Shown piece by piece: positions 1 through 11,349 of a stretch of 64,000 nt of DNA. Position numbers and translations under genes: made by a program. The stretch comes from Aspidiotus rigidus. Lineage: Eukaryota > Arthropoda > Insecta > Hemiptera > Diaspididae. Positions within the stretch are counted from its first letter, which is position 1; every line of letters starts with the position of its first letter. The notes beneath the pieces were generated by a model. The model worked only from the letters and a program-made list of their open reading frames with translations. It had not been told where the DNA came from and made no database searches. The DNA lies in assembly GCA_035079385.1 (NCBI GenBank), contig JAVHKY010000001.1, forward strand, positions 9,324,501-9,388,500, read 5' to 3'.

Positions 1-1512
1 GGACATAAAGTTGACTGAACCAGCACAAGGCTAAGAATGGAGGTGAACAAGTGGAGTGAGTAAGTGAGTGAGTGAGTGAGTCCGTAAGCCTAGTTCGGTT
101 CATAATAATTTGGTAAAACGTCATCATGACCGAGCTAGACGTCTCAAAAGTCGATAATACTGTAATAACATTCAATTACTAGACATTCTAGGTCAAGAAT
201 GGGGACGCACAAGCGGAACGAGTGAGTCCATGAGCCACTCAGCCTAATATGTATAAAGTTGAAGAGTGAGCCCGTCAGCTAGTAAGGCTAGCATACAAAA
301 TACTGGGTTATACTGAGCTACGAAACACTAAAGGGTGAGAAACGTTACTATAGATAATCGATTTAATCGATGTACTTTGTCGAAGTGTAGGTGGGAAGCA
401 AGTATATAAAATGCTACACTAAATATTTCTGGAGGAGATATATCAGCTTCTGTGTTGTGTCACGGGTGTTCGAGGAGGAGGGAAACTCATCTTTTTCCAC
501 GAATGAATAAATCATAAAAGTACTTCGAATCATCAACTAGAGAAAGAGATTTCCACACGGAATGACGTGGACATTAATGAAACTGCAAAACAATTAATTA
601 TCGGTATTCATTACGAAGCTTGAAAAGCGTGTCTGATAAAAGCATTTCGAGGAATGAATGTGCGCTTGAAATGACCCTGCAGTGACTGACGCAATTTTTG
701 CCCTTCTCAAGCAACTTTATTTTTCTTCTATTCCAACGCATTCCCTTATACGTTGACAGATATTCCTTTCAATATCGTCAACTGATTCGCGGGTAGCCAA
801 CAGACATCAGAAACAGAGACGCACGTTATTTATTATTTATGTAGTGCGGCTCACATCTCGCAATAACCGACCGAACATTTTGTTGAACTTCATACATTAT
901 TTTAGATTGACACAAACTATTCTTCCTTCACACAAGACCAAATTACAGAGAAATACGTTACCCCCCAATCATCGGTAGCCGAATACTGGGACTGTAGAAT
1001 CGAGAGCTTAATATTTCCTAATTAGGGTTTTTCGTCGCCAAAGAGATGATGAGTTGAAACAATTACAAAAATCTCTCGCTAAATTCTCAATTTCATCTCT
1101 TAATACCTTTGTCGATTACATACAAGCGTTCCTAGTTTCAACACACCGCGTGCTCAGAATCCTACTTGATTATTGTTAAGTTACAGCAAACTCGTTTGCG
1201 TCATTTTCATCAGAATTTTATTCTCTGTTCGCGCCAATCGCGAAGAAGCACAAGTTCAGTATCACTTCGAAAAATCAATGATTACCGATTAGTATAAGAC
1301 CATCCACTTAAAATTTCTTAGAAATACATCGATCACGTTCTTCGTACAGTTCTAGAGGTTATTGACGGATGAGTCATTATCAGTTGAACAATTTATTTTT
1401 CTGAAACTCGCTCCTCTCGCTCATTATAATATCTAGACTCGACTGTACCATTCGATATATATATTATTTTCAATTCTATGGCTGGGTCAGGATTCAAAAG
1501 AGGTAAAGAAAG
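1..1512. other. Intergenic stretch, no gene seen
   Basis: No open frame here resembles a protein. The first 350 bases contain scattered degenerate TATACTAG/CTAGGCTA words and a GAACGAGTGAGTCC-like stretch near 215. Both recur near 4.6, 54, 58.9 and 60.6 kb, so this end probably belongs to an old dispersed repeat. From about 420 to 1512 I see nothing I can name. Confidence 0.5.
54..81. repeat. GAGT microsatellite
   Basis: A short run of about seven GAGT units, with one TAAGT interruption. It is a simple repeat and no function is implied. Confidence 0.85.
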
Positions 1513-1605
1513 TGTATAGATATAGAACTAGTTCAAATTTGCAACTCGCGCATACAATTTATTCTACGAGCGACTTGCAAATTTCAAGTAGCTCTATATC
1601 TATAC
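1513..1605. repeat. 93-bp hairpin (inverted repeat)
   Basis: Two arms of about 37 bp beginning GTATAGATATAGA face each other across a loop of roughly 18 bases. The arms differ at only a few positions. The size and shape fit a small foldback MITE or a structured transcript. No clear target duplication was found and no coding content is present. Confidence 0.7.
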
Positions 1606-2139
1606 GGGTACAATATCTAGTAAAACCACCGAAACTTTACTTTGAATAGAGGTGAAGAAGCCTGATATTCTTTTTTCTTTATATTTTTCATAATGATTTT
1701 ACAACACAATTTTATTCTTCATTCGATAGCACTAAGAAATCACTAAAAATTTGCTGAGTTTTCCTTCACACTTTTCCAGTAACCTTCCCATCATTAACGC
1801 GGCTTCCGTCAGATTTCTTACGAAGCGACGACATGCGCTCCTATAATGCTAATCAAACTGAAATTCTGGTCGGGGTGATTGACCTCTCTGATTCGAAATC
1901 CTCCCTAAACCAGTTTTCAGTAGATAATAGATCCTAATTATTTTTCATAACGAGCAGATTATATTCTCCACCCATTCGAAATAAAACAAAGCGAAGTACT
2001 TACGTATCGACTGCGCAATTGTATCGATTATTTTCATTGTTTATAAATGCCTATAGTTATTGTTAACGAAATAGAGTAAACACCTTCAACGCGCACATGA
2101 ACTGGACTGAGTTCACGCAAACTACACTGCACAGGTGAA

Positions 2140-2340
2140 GTCGTATTGATGAGGTTATTTCTCCTTTCATGTCACAACTGGAACCATTCGTTGTTGGACG
2201 GAGATTAAAAAGACAGGACAATAGGCAATAAGAACCGGCCCGTGAATTTCTATCTGATAAAGTCATTTCTTTTTTCATAGGTTAAGTGGAGCCATTTCTT
2301 GTTAGACCGAGATAAGAAAGACATGATAATACGCTATAGG
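2140..2340. repeat. Diverged tandem duplication
   Basis: Two neighbouring segments (about 2140-2225 and 2262-2340) share an ordered series of similar words: TTTCATG or TTTCATAGG, then CCATT, then TTGTTGGAC or TTGTTAGAC, then GAGAT, then AAGACA. The period is about 120 bp. This looks like an old local duplication in otherwise featureless sequence. Confidence 0.4.
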
Positions 2341-2458
2341 GCTTTTCCATGTCGGCCCATTGCATACGTATACTCCTACGTGTTATCAAAATGGTAGTAT
2401 TTCTAACATTGCTCTTATAAGTAAGAGAGTTCTTACACTTTTTCCCATATGACACGCC

Positions 2459-3343
2459 GATTCCCGGTCACTTTCACGAAGCGAATCTCACGAAAGACAT
2501 TTTCACGAAAATTGCTTCTCCCGGATATACAATTTCACGAAGAAGTTTTCACGAAAATTCCCTTCACCAATATTTTTTTTATGAGCATTCTTGGATATGG
2601 TAATGAAGAAGACAAATCAGATAGCGTTTTTGGATTTGGCGCCAAATCCTTCTGTCTTGTCCTGCGGATTGCCTTCTTCAAGGATTCTCGTTCCGGTAGC
2701 TGAGATAGAACCTCAGGTGGAACATTTGCCAATTCATTCCTCAGCAATCGTGCTGGAGGTTCCGCGGGATTTTCGGGCAGCCTTTCTCTTAATACCGTTG
2801 GTTTTTTGTAGTGCGCGCACCTCCTCTTGGTTTGGAGGGTGCAAATGCGGTGATTCACTTGGCCCTTACAGCACAACCAGCGGTTGGCCAGGATCGGGTT
2901 CGTTCGTTATCGCACGGGCGGTGCATTCTTTTACTCTCAACTTAATGCAGTCCCAATACTGCTTATTATTGGCTCGCCTCGACCGGTAGTAGATGTACCC
3001 GTCCAGTAACAACTTATTTCCTTCCACTGCAGGCTGCATTGTATGTACTGAGAGAAGAGAGAAGCTGGTCGTAGCCGGGGTATGATTCGTTTTTGCATGC
3101 CATGGAAATTTCATAAACTGAGGTTATAAGAATACAGAAATAGGCAATGGAAATCGTGTTCATCGTGACGGCCGATGCAGGTTGTGTATTTATTAGGCAA
3201 AATCGCTGGCCTGGAATTTTCGTGGGGAAAAATTTTTGTGAAAACGTCTTCGTGAGATTGTAATCGGGGGGGGGGGGGGGAGAAGAAATTTTCGTGAAAA
3301 TGTCTTTCGTGAAATGGGCTTTTCATGAAAGTGGGTAGAAACC
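2459..3343. mobile_element. Non-autonomous MULE with 15-bp-periodic TIRs
   Basis: An 885-bp element. Its left arm (about 2459-2570) and right arm (about 3210-3343) are inverted copies of each other. Each arm carries TCACGAA-type words, or the reverse complement TTCGTGA, spaced about 15 bp apart: near 2474, 2488, 2503, 2535, 2549 and 2564 on the left, and near 3219, 3235, 3249, 3291, 3306 and 3322 on the right. The direct repeat GACACGCC lies immediately outside both ends (2451-2458 and 3344-3351), close to the 9-bp duplication typical of Mutator-like elements. The interior holds FLYWCH coding remains on the minus strand but no DDE core, so the element could not have moved itself. A run of about 14 G lies in the right arm. 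Confidence 0.7.
2535..3114 (-). pseudogene. FLYWCH zinc-finger fragment of a MULE transposase gene
   Basis: On the minus strand, an open stretch starting near 3114 contains DGYIYYRSRR, then YWDCIKL, then ECTARAIT. This is the central pattern of a FLYWCH zinc finger (aromatic Y/F residues, YW, and Cys before ARAIT), which is the DNA-binding domain at the N-terminus of many insect MULE transposases. A second frame from about 2876 continues with EVLSQLPERESLKKAIRRTR, closely matching EVLSQLPEQEALQRTVQRIR in the larger MULE at 39.3 kb. That match supports the assignment. The frame breaks near 2870, and nothing of the DDE catalytic core follows. It is a non-functional relic carried inside the element at 2459-3343. 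Confidence 0.65.
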
Positions 3344-3351
3344 GACACGCC

Positions 3352-3746
3352 CCATGCAGCTCGATAGTACGGATTGTTGGAGCGTACTTCAAAAGTCGGA
3401 ATTTTTTTTTCAAAATAGAAGGATTCCTGTACACTTCCTCGAGAAACGGTTTCCCAAATATCCACTACCCCTTCTCAAGACCACAATTTGTTGGGAGGAC
3501 GGCGAATATCGGACATTTTTCTCAAAATAGTTCCAAAATCAGCATTGAAACTACATCCAAGGATCTCACAAAATATAAAAATATCGTCTCGCTTGATGTC
3601 AAACTCGTCAATTCTGCTGGGTCACGGTTTTTGTCACACTTGATGACGTCATCAGTGACCTTGACCTACTTTCGGCCTTCGCCATCTGTATACTGTATTT
3701 AACACACAGTATACTAAAACTAGAGCCAACATCTTCGACTACATAC
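3352..3746. other. Intergenic; CRE-like palindrome at 3641-3654
   Basis: No gene is seen. The perfect palindrome TGATGACGTCATCA (3641-3654) contains the CRE core TGACGTCA. TGACGTCA-type cores also appear near 4777 and 17358, so this could equally be repeat-borne sequence. No adjacent promoter or gene argues for a regulatory role. Confidence 0.35.
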
Positions 3747-4105
3747 ATGTTACAGTAAATTTTGATAATTTTATCAAATACTTTCCGATTTCTCATCCAT
3801 AATTTCTCTCCTTATGGATCAAATAACTTCAAATTTGCAAGGTTTCTTGAAAATACCTATTTCCAGCATACTCCCAAGTTTCAACTTGGTCGACCTGATA
3901 TGAGGTCATGGAGAGGGTCAACTGTACTATAACATGGTTCATCACTAAATACTATCGGTCGACCGAGTTGAAACTTGGAAATATGCTGGAGATAAGTACT
4001 TTTAAGAAACCTTGAAAATTTGAAGTCATTCGATCCATAAGGAGAGAAATTATGGAGGAGAAATCGGAAAGTATTTGATGAAATTATCAACATTCACTGT
4101 AACAT
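3747..4105. repeat. Large inverted-repeat (foldback) element
   Basis: Two arms of about 150 bp (3747-3897 and 3957-4105) are near-perfect inverted copies around a spacer of about 60 bases. The ends read ATGTTACAGT and ACTGTAACAT. This is the form of a foldback MITE. Short open frames inside it do not resemble proteins and are a by-product of the palindrome. It abuts the next hairpin almost directly. Confidence 0.75.
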
Positions 4106-4106
4106 A

Positions 4107-4371
4107 TATATGTGGCCCAACGCGACAAAACCCACCAGTCTGTCCGAGCAGTTCATCACGTGACATGTGTTTGAAGTTAAAAATCGTGTTATCTAGCGTT
4201 TGAGTGAACGGATTTTCGTGAAATTTAGACATTTTGTTCTTGAAAGTGTCTAAATTTCACGAAAATCCGTTCACTCAAACGCTAGATATCACGATTTCTA
4301 ACTTCAAACACATGTCACGTGATAAACCGCTCGGACAGACTGGTGGGTTTTGTCGCGTTGGGCCACATATA
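4107..4371. repeat. Second large hairpin MITE
   Basis: Arms of about 128 bp (4107-4235 and 4244-4371) are inverted copies with a loop of about 8 bases. The tips read TATATGTGGCCCAAC and GTTGGGCCACATATA. Only scattered mismatches separate the arms, so the element is fairly young. The terminal TATA-rich bases suggest a TA or TATA target, but the neighbouring hairpin blurs the left boundary. Confidence 0.75.
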
Positions 4372-7300
4372 CCTACGTAATATGGACTGCCAGCGCGATC
4401 TAATGAGCGGTCAGGCATACAGGAGTTGAATGCAGTGTCGCACCATCTGGGAAGCATTATGAGAGTGGGGAAAGGTAGTTGTACTCTCACAAACGAACGA
4501 AAAACAAACCACAAACACACATACGTATCTCACATTGCCTATCATATGCCCTCTATCCTGCGGACACGAGTTTTACATTACGCTTACCAGTCGCTAGCAT
4601 TCCATATGACTGTATATTCAAAGGCCAACATACAGTGTACTATGCTATACTAGGCCTGATATGCAATCCTCTAATATACTAGGCTAATCTCGGTCAACTA
4701 CTTAACTCAAAGTACTACTATTACTACGCAATTAACTGGGGCTAGAGAATGAGAGAGAACAGGTGGGGCTTAGTATGACGTCATAGGCCTAAAATAATCT
4801 TATACTAGGCTATAGTTGACATAGTTCAACGTGGCTCATCAATCCAGTGCACGCAGGTGTTGTTTCTTTCAACAATCGTTAACTCTTGGGTCGTTCTGTC
4901 GTTCACTCGCTTCAACTGCTTCTTTCGAAGGTCCTATTTTCCTAGATAAAACTTTATTTTCTCTGAATTTAAATCTACGAAGAATACAACCCACAAGAAA
5001 GTTACTATTTTTGTTGTAGTTTGAATGTTTTATTGAGGATTCGCCCCTATAACGACCAAAAAGTTGGGGCGATTTTCCATAATTCAGTAGTTATTTATTG
5101 TTATAAACAGAGGAGTCCCGTTAAACATTTGATGTCCCCACGGCAAGAATATTTGGGTTATATCCCCATTATATATGTGTAGAATATCCCTATTTCCCCT
5201 AGGAACATTCTGGAGACATAATGGGGTGAGAATATTCAATGGGATGAAAATAGAATTTTGGAATTGGTAAATAATCCAACCAAAATTGTGAATTCCACTG
5301 GAGGCGGTGCAAAAAGCTAGCGTACATTTATAAAATGACGAAGAATATGGAAGCTACACTACAGTGAATGGAAGATTCAAATTTCAGCGCCTTGTCAGAT
5401 AAAGTAGGCCTACCATGCACAATTTCAAAAATTAAAGAAACAGAAAAAGTTTTAAAAAATGTAACTTTGGAAAGAAATATTTTTAGACGTCACAAACATA
5501 TAAATTTTTCTCCACTGAAAAGAGAGGGTTTGAAAAATGTAAATTTTCGAAAATTAAAAAGAAAAAGAAAACAAAATCTGTTAATCTGGGCACAAACATC
5601 AAGAAGGTATAATTTAGTACGCTCAACATGCCTAATTAAAAATATTTGTTATTTTTACAGGGAAAAAAAATTAAGGAACTATACATAAATAAAGGAAGAA
5701 GTTTTTCAAAATTCAGATAAGTATAGTTCATAATATTTTATGATGAGAGACATCAACAATACCTCACTTATTGTCGATAAATTATCAAATTCATGTTGAA
5801 ACTTTGTTTTTACTTTTCATTTATTGCTGAGTACGCGGATTTGGCAACTTGTTCTTCAGAATACGCGTATTCGGCCCAACATTTACATTGAAACAGAGGG
5901 GATATTTAGGGAATACCTATTCTACAATATTGAAAATGCAATTTCAACAAAAGGTAGTAATTAATTGGTACAGTTAACGGTAACAACGCATAAAATTTGA
6001 TCGTAGACACAACATCCGCGAAGTCGTGGAATTCGGATGGTGTAATAGAATAGTCACATATAAATGTAAACAATATGTACAATATTTCGTAGGCATAAAC
6101 GATATCCTTCGCCATAGACTAAACATCCGCGAAAATTCGCGGATTCACGAAGTGGAATACCGTTAATCGTACTGGCTCGCAGTAGCGAGTCGACAATTTC
6201 AAGAATATCCAAGTTTACTAAATTTTGACCTAATTGTGGCGCTCAACAGAGTCCGCTGTCACACCGTCCTCACGCGGTGAAGAAATAGTTGTTACTCGAC
6301 TACGAGTTGGACACACTCACCTAACCCACTCCTTCCTTATCCTTGGACTTTCTGCGCCTCCCTCATGCCAATACTACCAAACTGAGAATTTATCTGTCTC
6401 ACACTTTTTCACTTTCCCTTCTCTCATAAACAACAACCACTTATTTTCTGTTTGCTCCCACAACCAACACCTTAAACTTCCTCCGATCCAACTATAACTA
6501 CAAATCCATTTAATCCAAACATCTCTCCCCGAGCTAATGACCGTTGAGTAGTCGAAGAGCTCGTAAAATAAGAAAGATAATTCTGAAAAGAAAGTGCGAA
6601 TCTGACACATCAACATGCATATAACGATATAATGTTCGTAGGCTAGAAAACTCACAGATAAATTCGTATCTATTGTTTCTCGTTTATTTCCACGTTCCAA
6701 CCCTTGCGAAACGACCACGTAAACTTGAAACGTAACACACTTCGGAGTGGCACGAAAGAAAGTTCCAATTGTATTTAAACAAACAATAAATAATATTGTT
6801 CAACTTTATATTGTCTCGAGTATTTCCGGATCGACCTTGAGCTTGAAATTTAAAACACTTCGGAGCGGCACACCGGGAATGGAAAAATGTTCCTACTGCA
6901 CTCGAATAAACGATAAATTTTTCTCGGCTCAATAGCATTTACGGATTGAACGAGTGAAAATCCTATGCACATTAATCACTAGCATCAATACTCAGTTGAG
7001 ACGTAAGAAAAATAAGCGCAATACACGCACAGAACTGAGTGCACACGAATATCGATGCACAATAAATGAAATAAAGTCCACTCTTCCAGATAGATGCATC
7101 GTTAAAGATAAGACGACGCGTCAGGACCATATTTGCATCATAAGAAATGAAGATTTATACGTTTATTACATTGTTTGTTGCAATCGTCAAGGCGCTTTTA
7201 CCAGTGCAAGTTAGCTGTTACTAACCACGGTTTTTTATTCGCGGGAAAGGGGTAAGTCAAGGATGTCACACAGGTCTAGGAGATCCCAACGGGAGTGAAC

Positions 7301-9889
7301 AACTCTGACTTGTAAATTTCGGGCGGTTAAGCATACATTAACTCGAGGTTAGCAGCTAACTTGTGTTTTGTAGAACTGGCCCTTGTCATTGCACACTATT
7401 ATTTATAAGTAGAATGAGATTTTAGAAGAAATTTTAAAAAATTTAAAATGGATTTCTTATCGTCAATACGAGGAGATTTGAAAGAAAAGTCTCCTATTGT
7501 AGACGCAGCTAATACGATATAGTTTTGGAGGGTTTCTCGAAGTTAAATTACTAGAAGACGGAAAATATGACGCAGATGAATGTTCGCTGTATGAGAGATA
7601 ATATTCGAAGAAACGAATGATCCCCTCTTTTTTTTTTATTGAAGTACCTAAGACTTCAGAGTAGTTGTAAAATAGCAGTTTCAGGAAAATTCACCTGTTT
7701 AGAAAGGGAATACATAGGAATTGTCAGTTGGTACACGTAGTAATTGTAAAAAACTAATTTCTTTTACGAACAATTGATTTGGGGGAGATTTGTACTTCTT
7801 CGAGCATTTTTCATTGTGTTCAAAAAGAGCACATCAAAAAGATTTTCATCGTTGAGGACTTTTTGTTCAATAAGAGTTTGTAAAACGACATTTTACAGTT
7901 TTCAAAGCTGACGATTTAGCAATGGTGCGAACTGAAAATATTCCTGTTGGCCGGTTGCTGTGGTTTCATCAACTTTCAAATTATTGAGTGGGCCCTAGCC
8001 CAAGATACACATAAAATTCAGTTCGAAGATTTGAAAAATTAAGGTACAAAATAATCTCTCATTGTTACAATGTAAATACTTTCTAGCATGGCAATCAACC
8101 CCTTTCGAACCGGTGATGTGCCCCTTTTTTCTCCCAAAAAATTCCCAGAGTTTTCTAGACTACGAGTATAACCGCCCCTCTTCCCTTTCTTCCTCTAGGT
8201 ATCACGAAAAAGATTTAAATACGCATTCATTAATTCGCTTCTCTGAAATCTTTTATTTGCATGAAAGCGAAGTGTGGCAAAACACTCCGACTTTTCCATA
8301 AACACTCGAATTTCTAGCCGTCTTCTTAGAAACTGGTCGCTCTACAAAATCTACACGGAAAATCGCAAATAAAAAATCAGGGACTTCATCAAGATTTTTT
8401 GAGGATCTATTCAAGACTTTTCTGAGATCCCTGAGGAAATTTCTTTCCACTTATCTCTTCTCATAAATCTAGCAGAGACACACCCAATTATTTATGAATT
8501 TTCCCGGTCATATTTTATTTCTTAATTCATAGAAAACTTGGCAATATTGATATAATTTTCCAGGGCAATTTGGACAAATTTTATGATTTTCCGGAACTAG
8601 TAGACACCCTGAATTTATGGTTGATCGGGGTAGTAAAATCATCACGCAGCATTTTTTAAAGGTTGAGAGGTAAAATGAACGTTGGCGAGGATGCAGTAAG
8701 AAAAGTCTCGTTCGCTCCTCCCTAAATAGGTACTACTTATGAAAAGAGATAATAATTATAGCAATACGCCATTTTTGAAAGAAGCGATTGGGAATTGAAC
8801 AGAATTTTCACTCGATACGACGCACTCTCGTTGGGTATACAGTATAGAGATAAGAACTAACTTTACATTTGCTATATTTTTGAAAAAATTACTTTTCAGT
8901 ACAAATATTGCAGAATCTTTGTACTAATTTCTCCAACTGAGCCTATTATAGTTATTAGTCGTTTTTCCTTTATCGTAATAAGAATTGCTAAAGGACCCGG
9001 GTCCTCCCGACACTAAAATGGCGTACGCAATATTTTTCCACTTGAAGCACCCTGATAACGGAATAAGAAGTTGGAAGACACAGGAACGTAACACAATTTT
9101 TAATCTGACTAGGAATTGGACCAGAGTCAAATTTGGAAGTTTTAAAATACATTCTGGAGGAAAATTATAAATTTTGGAAAAGTGAAAGATATATACAATT
9201 TCGAAAATTTTTACGACGGTCGTAACACGATACAATACTCGTAAAAATAATAAATACCGTGGTTTTTCAAAATTTTTATTTTTCTTATTTTACTGTGTTA
9301 TGACCTATGTAACAATTTTCAAAATTTTATTCTTGACTTTTCTGAACTTTATAATTTCCCTCGTGAATTTATTTGAATTCTAGTCCAATTACTAGCCAGG
9401 TTGAAAAGTTGATGCACTTGAAGAACACATAAGCAAAAACAGGATGATTTTACATTACCCCATCTCCTTGTACTACCCTGATTACACAATCGCCTTTGAA
9501 ACAGAGGCATTGGGTCGGTATGGTCCGGAAGGCTCGAATTGAGAGTGGCCCGGCTCCATCTTCTCCTCGAGGTCCGCTCGCTATGCAATGTCCGTCGGTG
9601 AAGCCTTTACAGGGCTCTACCCTACTGACCAAAGGAGCGCTCAGCACTTAACCTGGAATTAAAGTAATCCTGTATCATGGACGCACGCGTAGCAACTCCG
9701 CCACCAGAACTCACCAGCAGTGCTTCACGACGCTGGCATCCCCCCTCCTGAGCGCTGTCACTGGTAGCAGCAGCAGCAACGTGGGTAATGGTACACGTAG
9801 ACGTGAGAGGCCATAACGGGACTCTACATCTACCGCGCCCATTCCGCGTTCATTTTCTCTGTATTCTCGTTCCCGCCCGTCGATGGTTT
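4372..9889. other. About 5.5 kb with no recognisable gene
   Basis: Segments near 4560-4815 are rich in CTAGGCTA/ATACTAGG words of the dispersed repeat described at 53.8 kb. The remainder is AT-rich with CGA-rich patches and only short open frames of no recognised family. A GC-richer segment (9440-9800) lies just beyond the 3' side of the R1-like relic and could be decayed LINE 3' untranslated sequence, but I cannot show that. No splice-supported exon, tRNA or terminal inverted repeat was found. Confidence 0.45.
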
Positions 9890-10696
9890 ATCAACCTAAA
9901 GCGCTCGCGCAAAGTTGTCGTTGTTCTGAGCATGCATGCAACCAGATTACTTGGGGTGAGTTCTTCATCTTCCCGGAAAAACCGTTTTAGCTCACCTCGC
10001 TTACGTCTCTACGCCTCGTACTCAAAGAAGGTGAACTGTGGTCCATCATCACGCTCCTGATCACAGTGTGAACACGACTGTTGTTCAACTTTCTCAATTT
10101 TGTCAAGGTACTTGTTGAAACACCGACGGCCGCTCATCATTTGTGTGAGATAGAAATTCAACTGGGCAAGTCGCTCTTTCTACTTGGCAAGCAAAGAGCG
10201 CTTGACCTCCTGCTTGACCTGCGCGTCCATCGACACAGTGCGGCAAACACTAACACACCTAAGCGCAGTTCTTCATGGGATGTAATCAATCTTTATGAAG
10301 TCGACTCAGACTGGGGGTTCCCAAAAGAGGACTGACATTGCTACGCTTAGCTTCTCTTGGTCTTCCTTGGTTCGACATTAGGTAGAACAAAAGTGTTACC
10401 ACCCTGGGTGGTTTTTCTGTCACTTCCCCAAATTGGTGGCGGAAGCTGAGCTCGCTGTTAAACCAGAGCTTCAGGTACTTCAATGTCTTCTTAGGCTTGA
10501 TGTCCACACCTTACAGGTGAAAGGTGCGTGGATTGGACTTTCGACGGGTAGTGAAAACAATGGCCTCCGTCATGTCAACTGCCAAGCTTAATCCGGCCGA
10601 CTCGATCCAACGGGTCACAGCCTTTATGGTCGGGGCCTAGTTCACCTTGGTCTCCAGCTCGGCAACAGTATGGGCCGAGCCAACCACCAGGGTGTT
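9890..10696 (-). pseudogene. R1-clade-like non-LTR retrotransposon ORF2 relic
   Basis: Reading the minus strand from 10696, the frame gives NTLVVGSAHTVAELE, then WIESAGLSLAV, then TLKYLKLWFNSELSFRHQ. These match the segment just after the catalytic YADD box and the thumb of R1-type reverse transcriptases. Near 10230 a second block gives FYLTQMMSGRRCF, KYLDKIEKVEQQSCSHC and ELTPSNLVACML, the C-terminal zinc-knuckle region of the same protein. The sequence between the two blocks is shorter than normal, so part of the C-terminal half is deleted. Stops interrupt the frames at 10637, 10511, 10080 and 10009 (plus-strand positions of the stop triplets). The later His and Cys of the zinc knuckle have been replaced. 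It is a 5'-truncated dead copy. Confidence 0.75.
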
Positions 10697-10875
10697 CTGA
10701 TTACACAATACATAAAATATTTGTATTTCTACAAACATAGGAAGAAAAACTAGATAGTTTCCATGATGATTTTTTAATTACCGTTATAACAATAAAAAAA
10801 GTTTGTTTTTATCCGATCACCTCCCTTTGTAATAAATAAGATATCTACATACAAATTTGAACTCCCTATACTAGA

Positions 10876-11185
10876 GCCCTATAATAATGAGTGAGGACAT
10901 GGATCGCCATACTTGGTCGTTACGTCATCATTTATCTTTACAGTTCCCTAATAGGGTAAGAAATTGATAAAATTGGTGGAACTCTTTTGTATCATTTAAA
11001 AGCACTATGTTTTGCATTTTACTTTGACATTAATACCTGTATTCTAAAACAAATTCTAGTAGTTCTCTTATGATTTTCTAACTGTGGTAAACTGTTATCA
11101 GTCATTGAAATAGGGAAGTCTGCAGATGAATAATAACGTAACGACTAAATATGGCAGCCCATTTCCCCACTCGTTATTATAGGGC
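10876..11185. mobile_element. 310-bp MITE with ~75-bp inverted termini
   Basis: The left end GCCCTATAATAATGAGTG and the right end (reverse complement GCCCTATAATAACGAGTG) match. The similarity continues inward through GCCATA and GTCGTTACGT for about 75 bp. There is no coding content. No convincing target duplication was found, so the superfamily is open. Confidence 0.65.
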
Positions 11186-11216
11186 ACGACAAGTTGAAAA
11201 TATTTGAACACACTTA

Positions 11217-11349
11217 TGCCGCACAAAGTTGAATTGACGTATCTGCAAAACAACGATCAGAAGAAGAAGGCTCACGACACTCTCCATCATAGACTGGAAG
11301 TAATCTCATTCCCTTAATCGTTCTTTTGCAGATACGTTAACTTGCTGGC
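11217..11349. mobile_element. MITE of the TGCCGTACAAA family (copy A)
   Basis: The left side begins TGCCGCACAAAGTT, followed by ACGTATCTGCAAAA. The right side carries the inverse TTTTGCAGATACGT. Two related sequences lie at 25.36 and 29.35 kb. At about 130 bp it is too short to code for anything. Confidence 0.5.

Noticed and set aside
5368..5688. 106-codon lysine/arginine-rich open frame
   Set aside because: AT-rich, A-tract-driven composition, no motif, no supported splicing; within the range of chance frames in this window.
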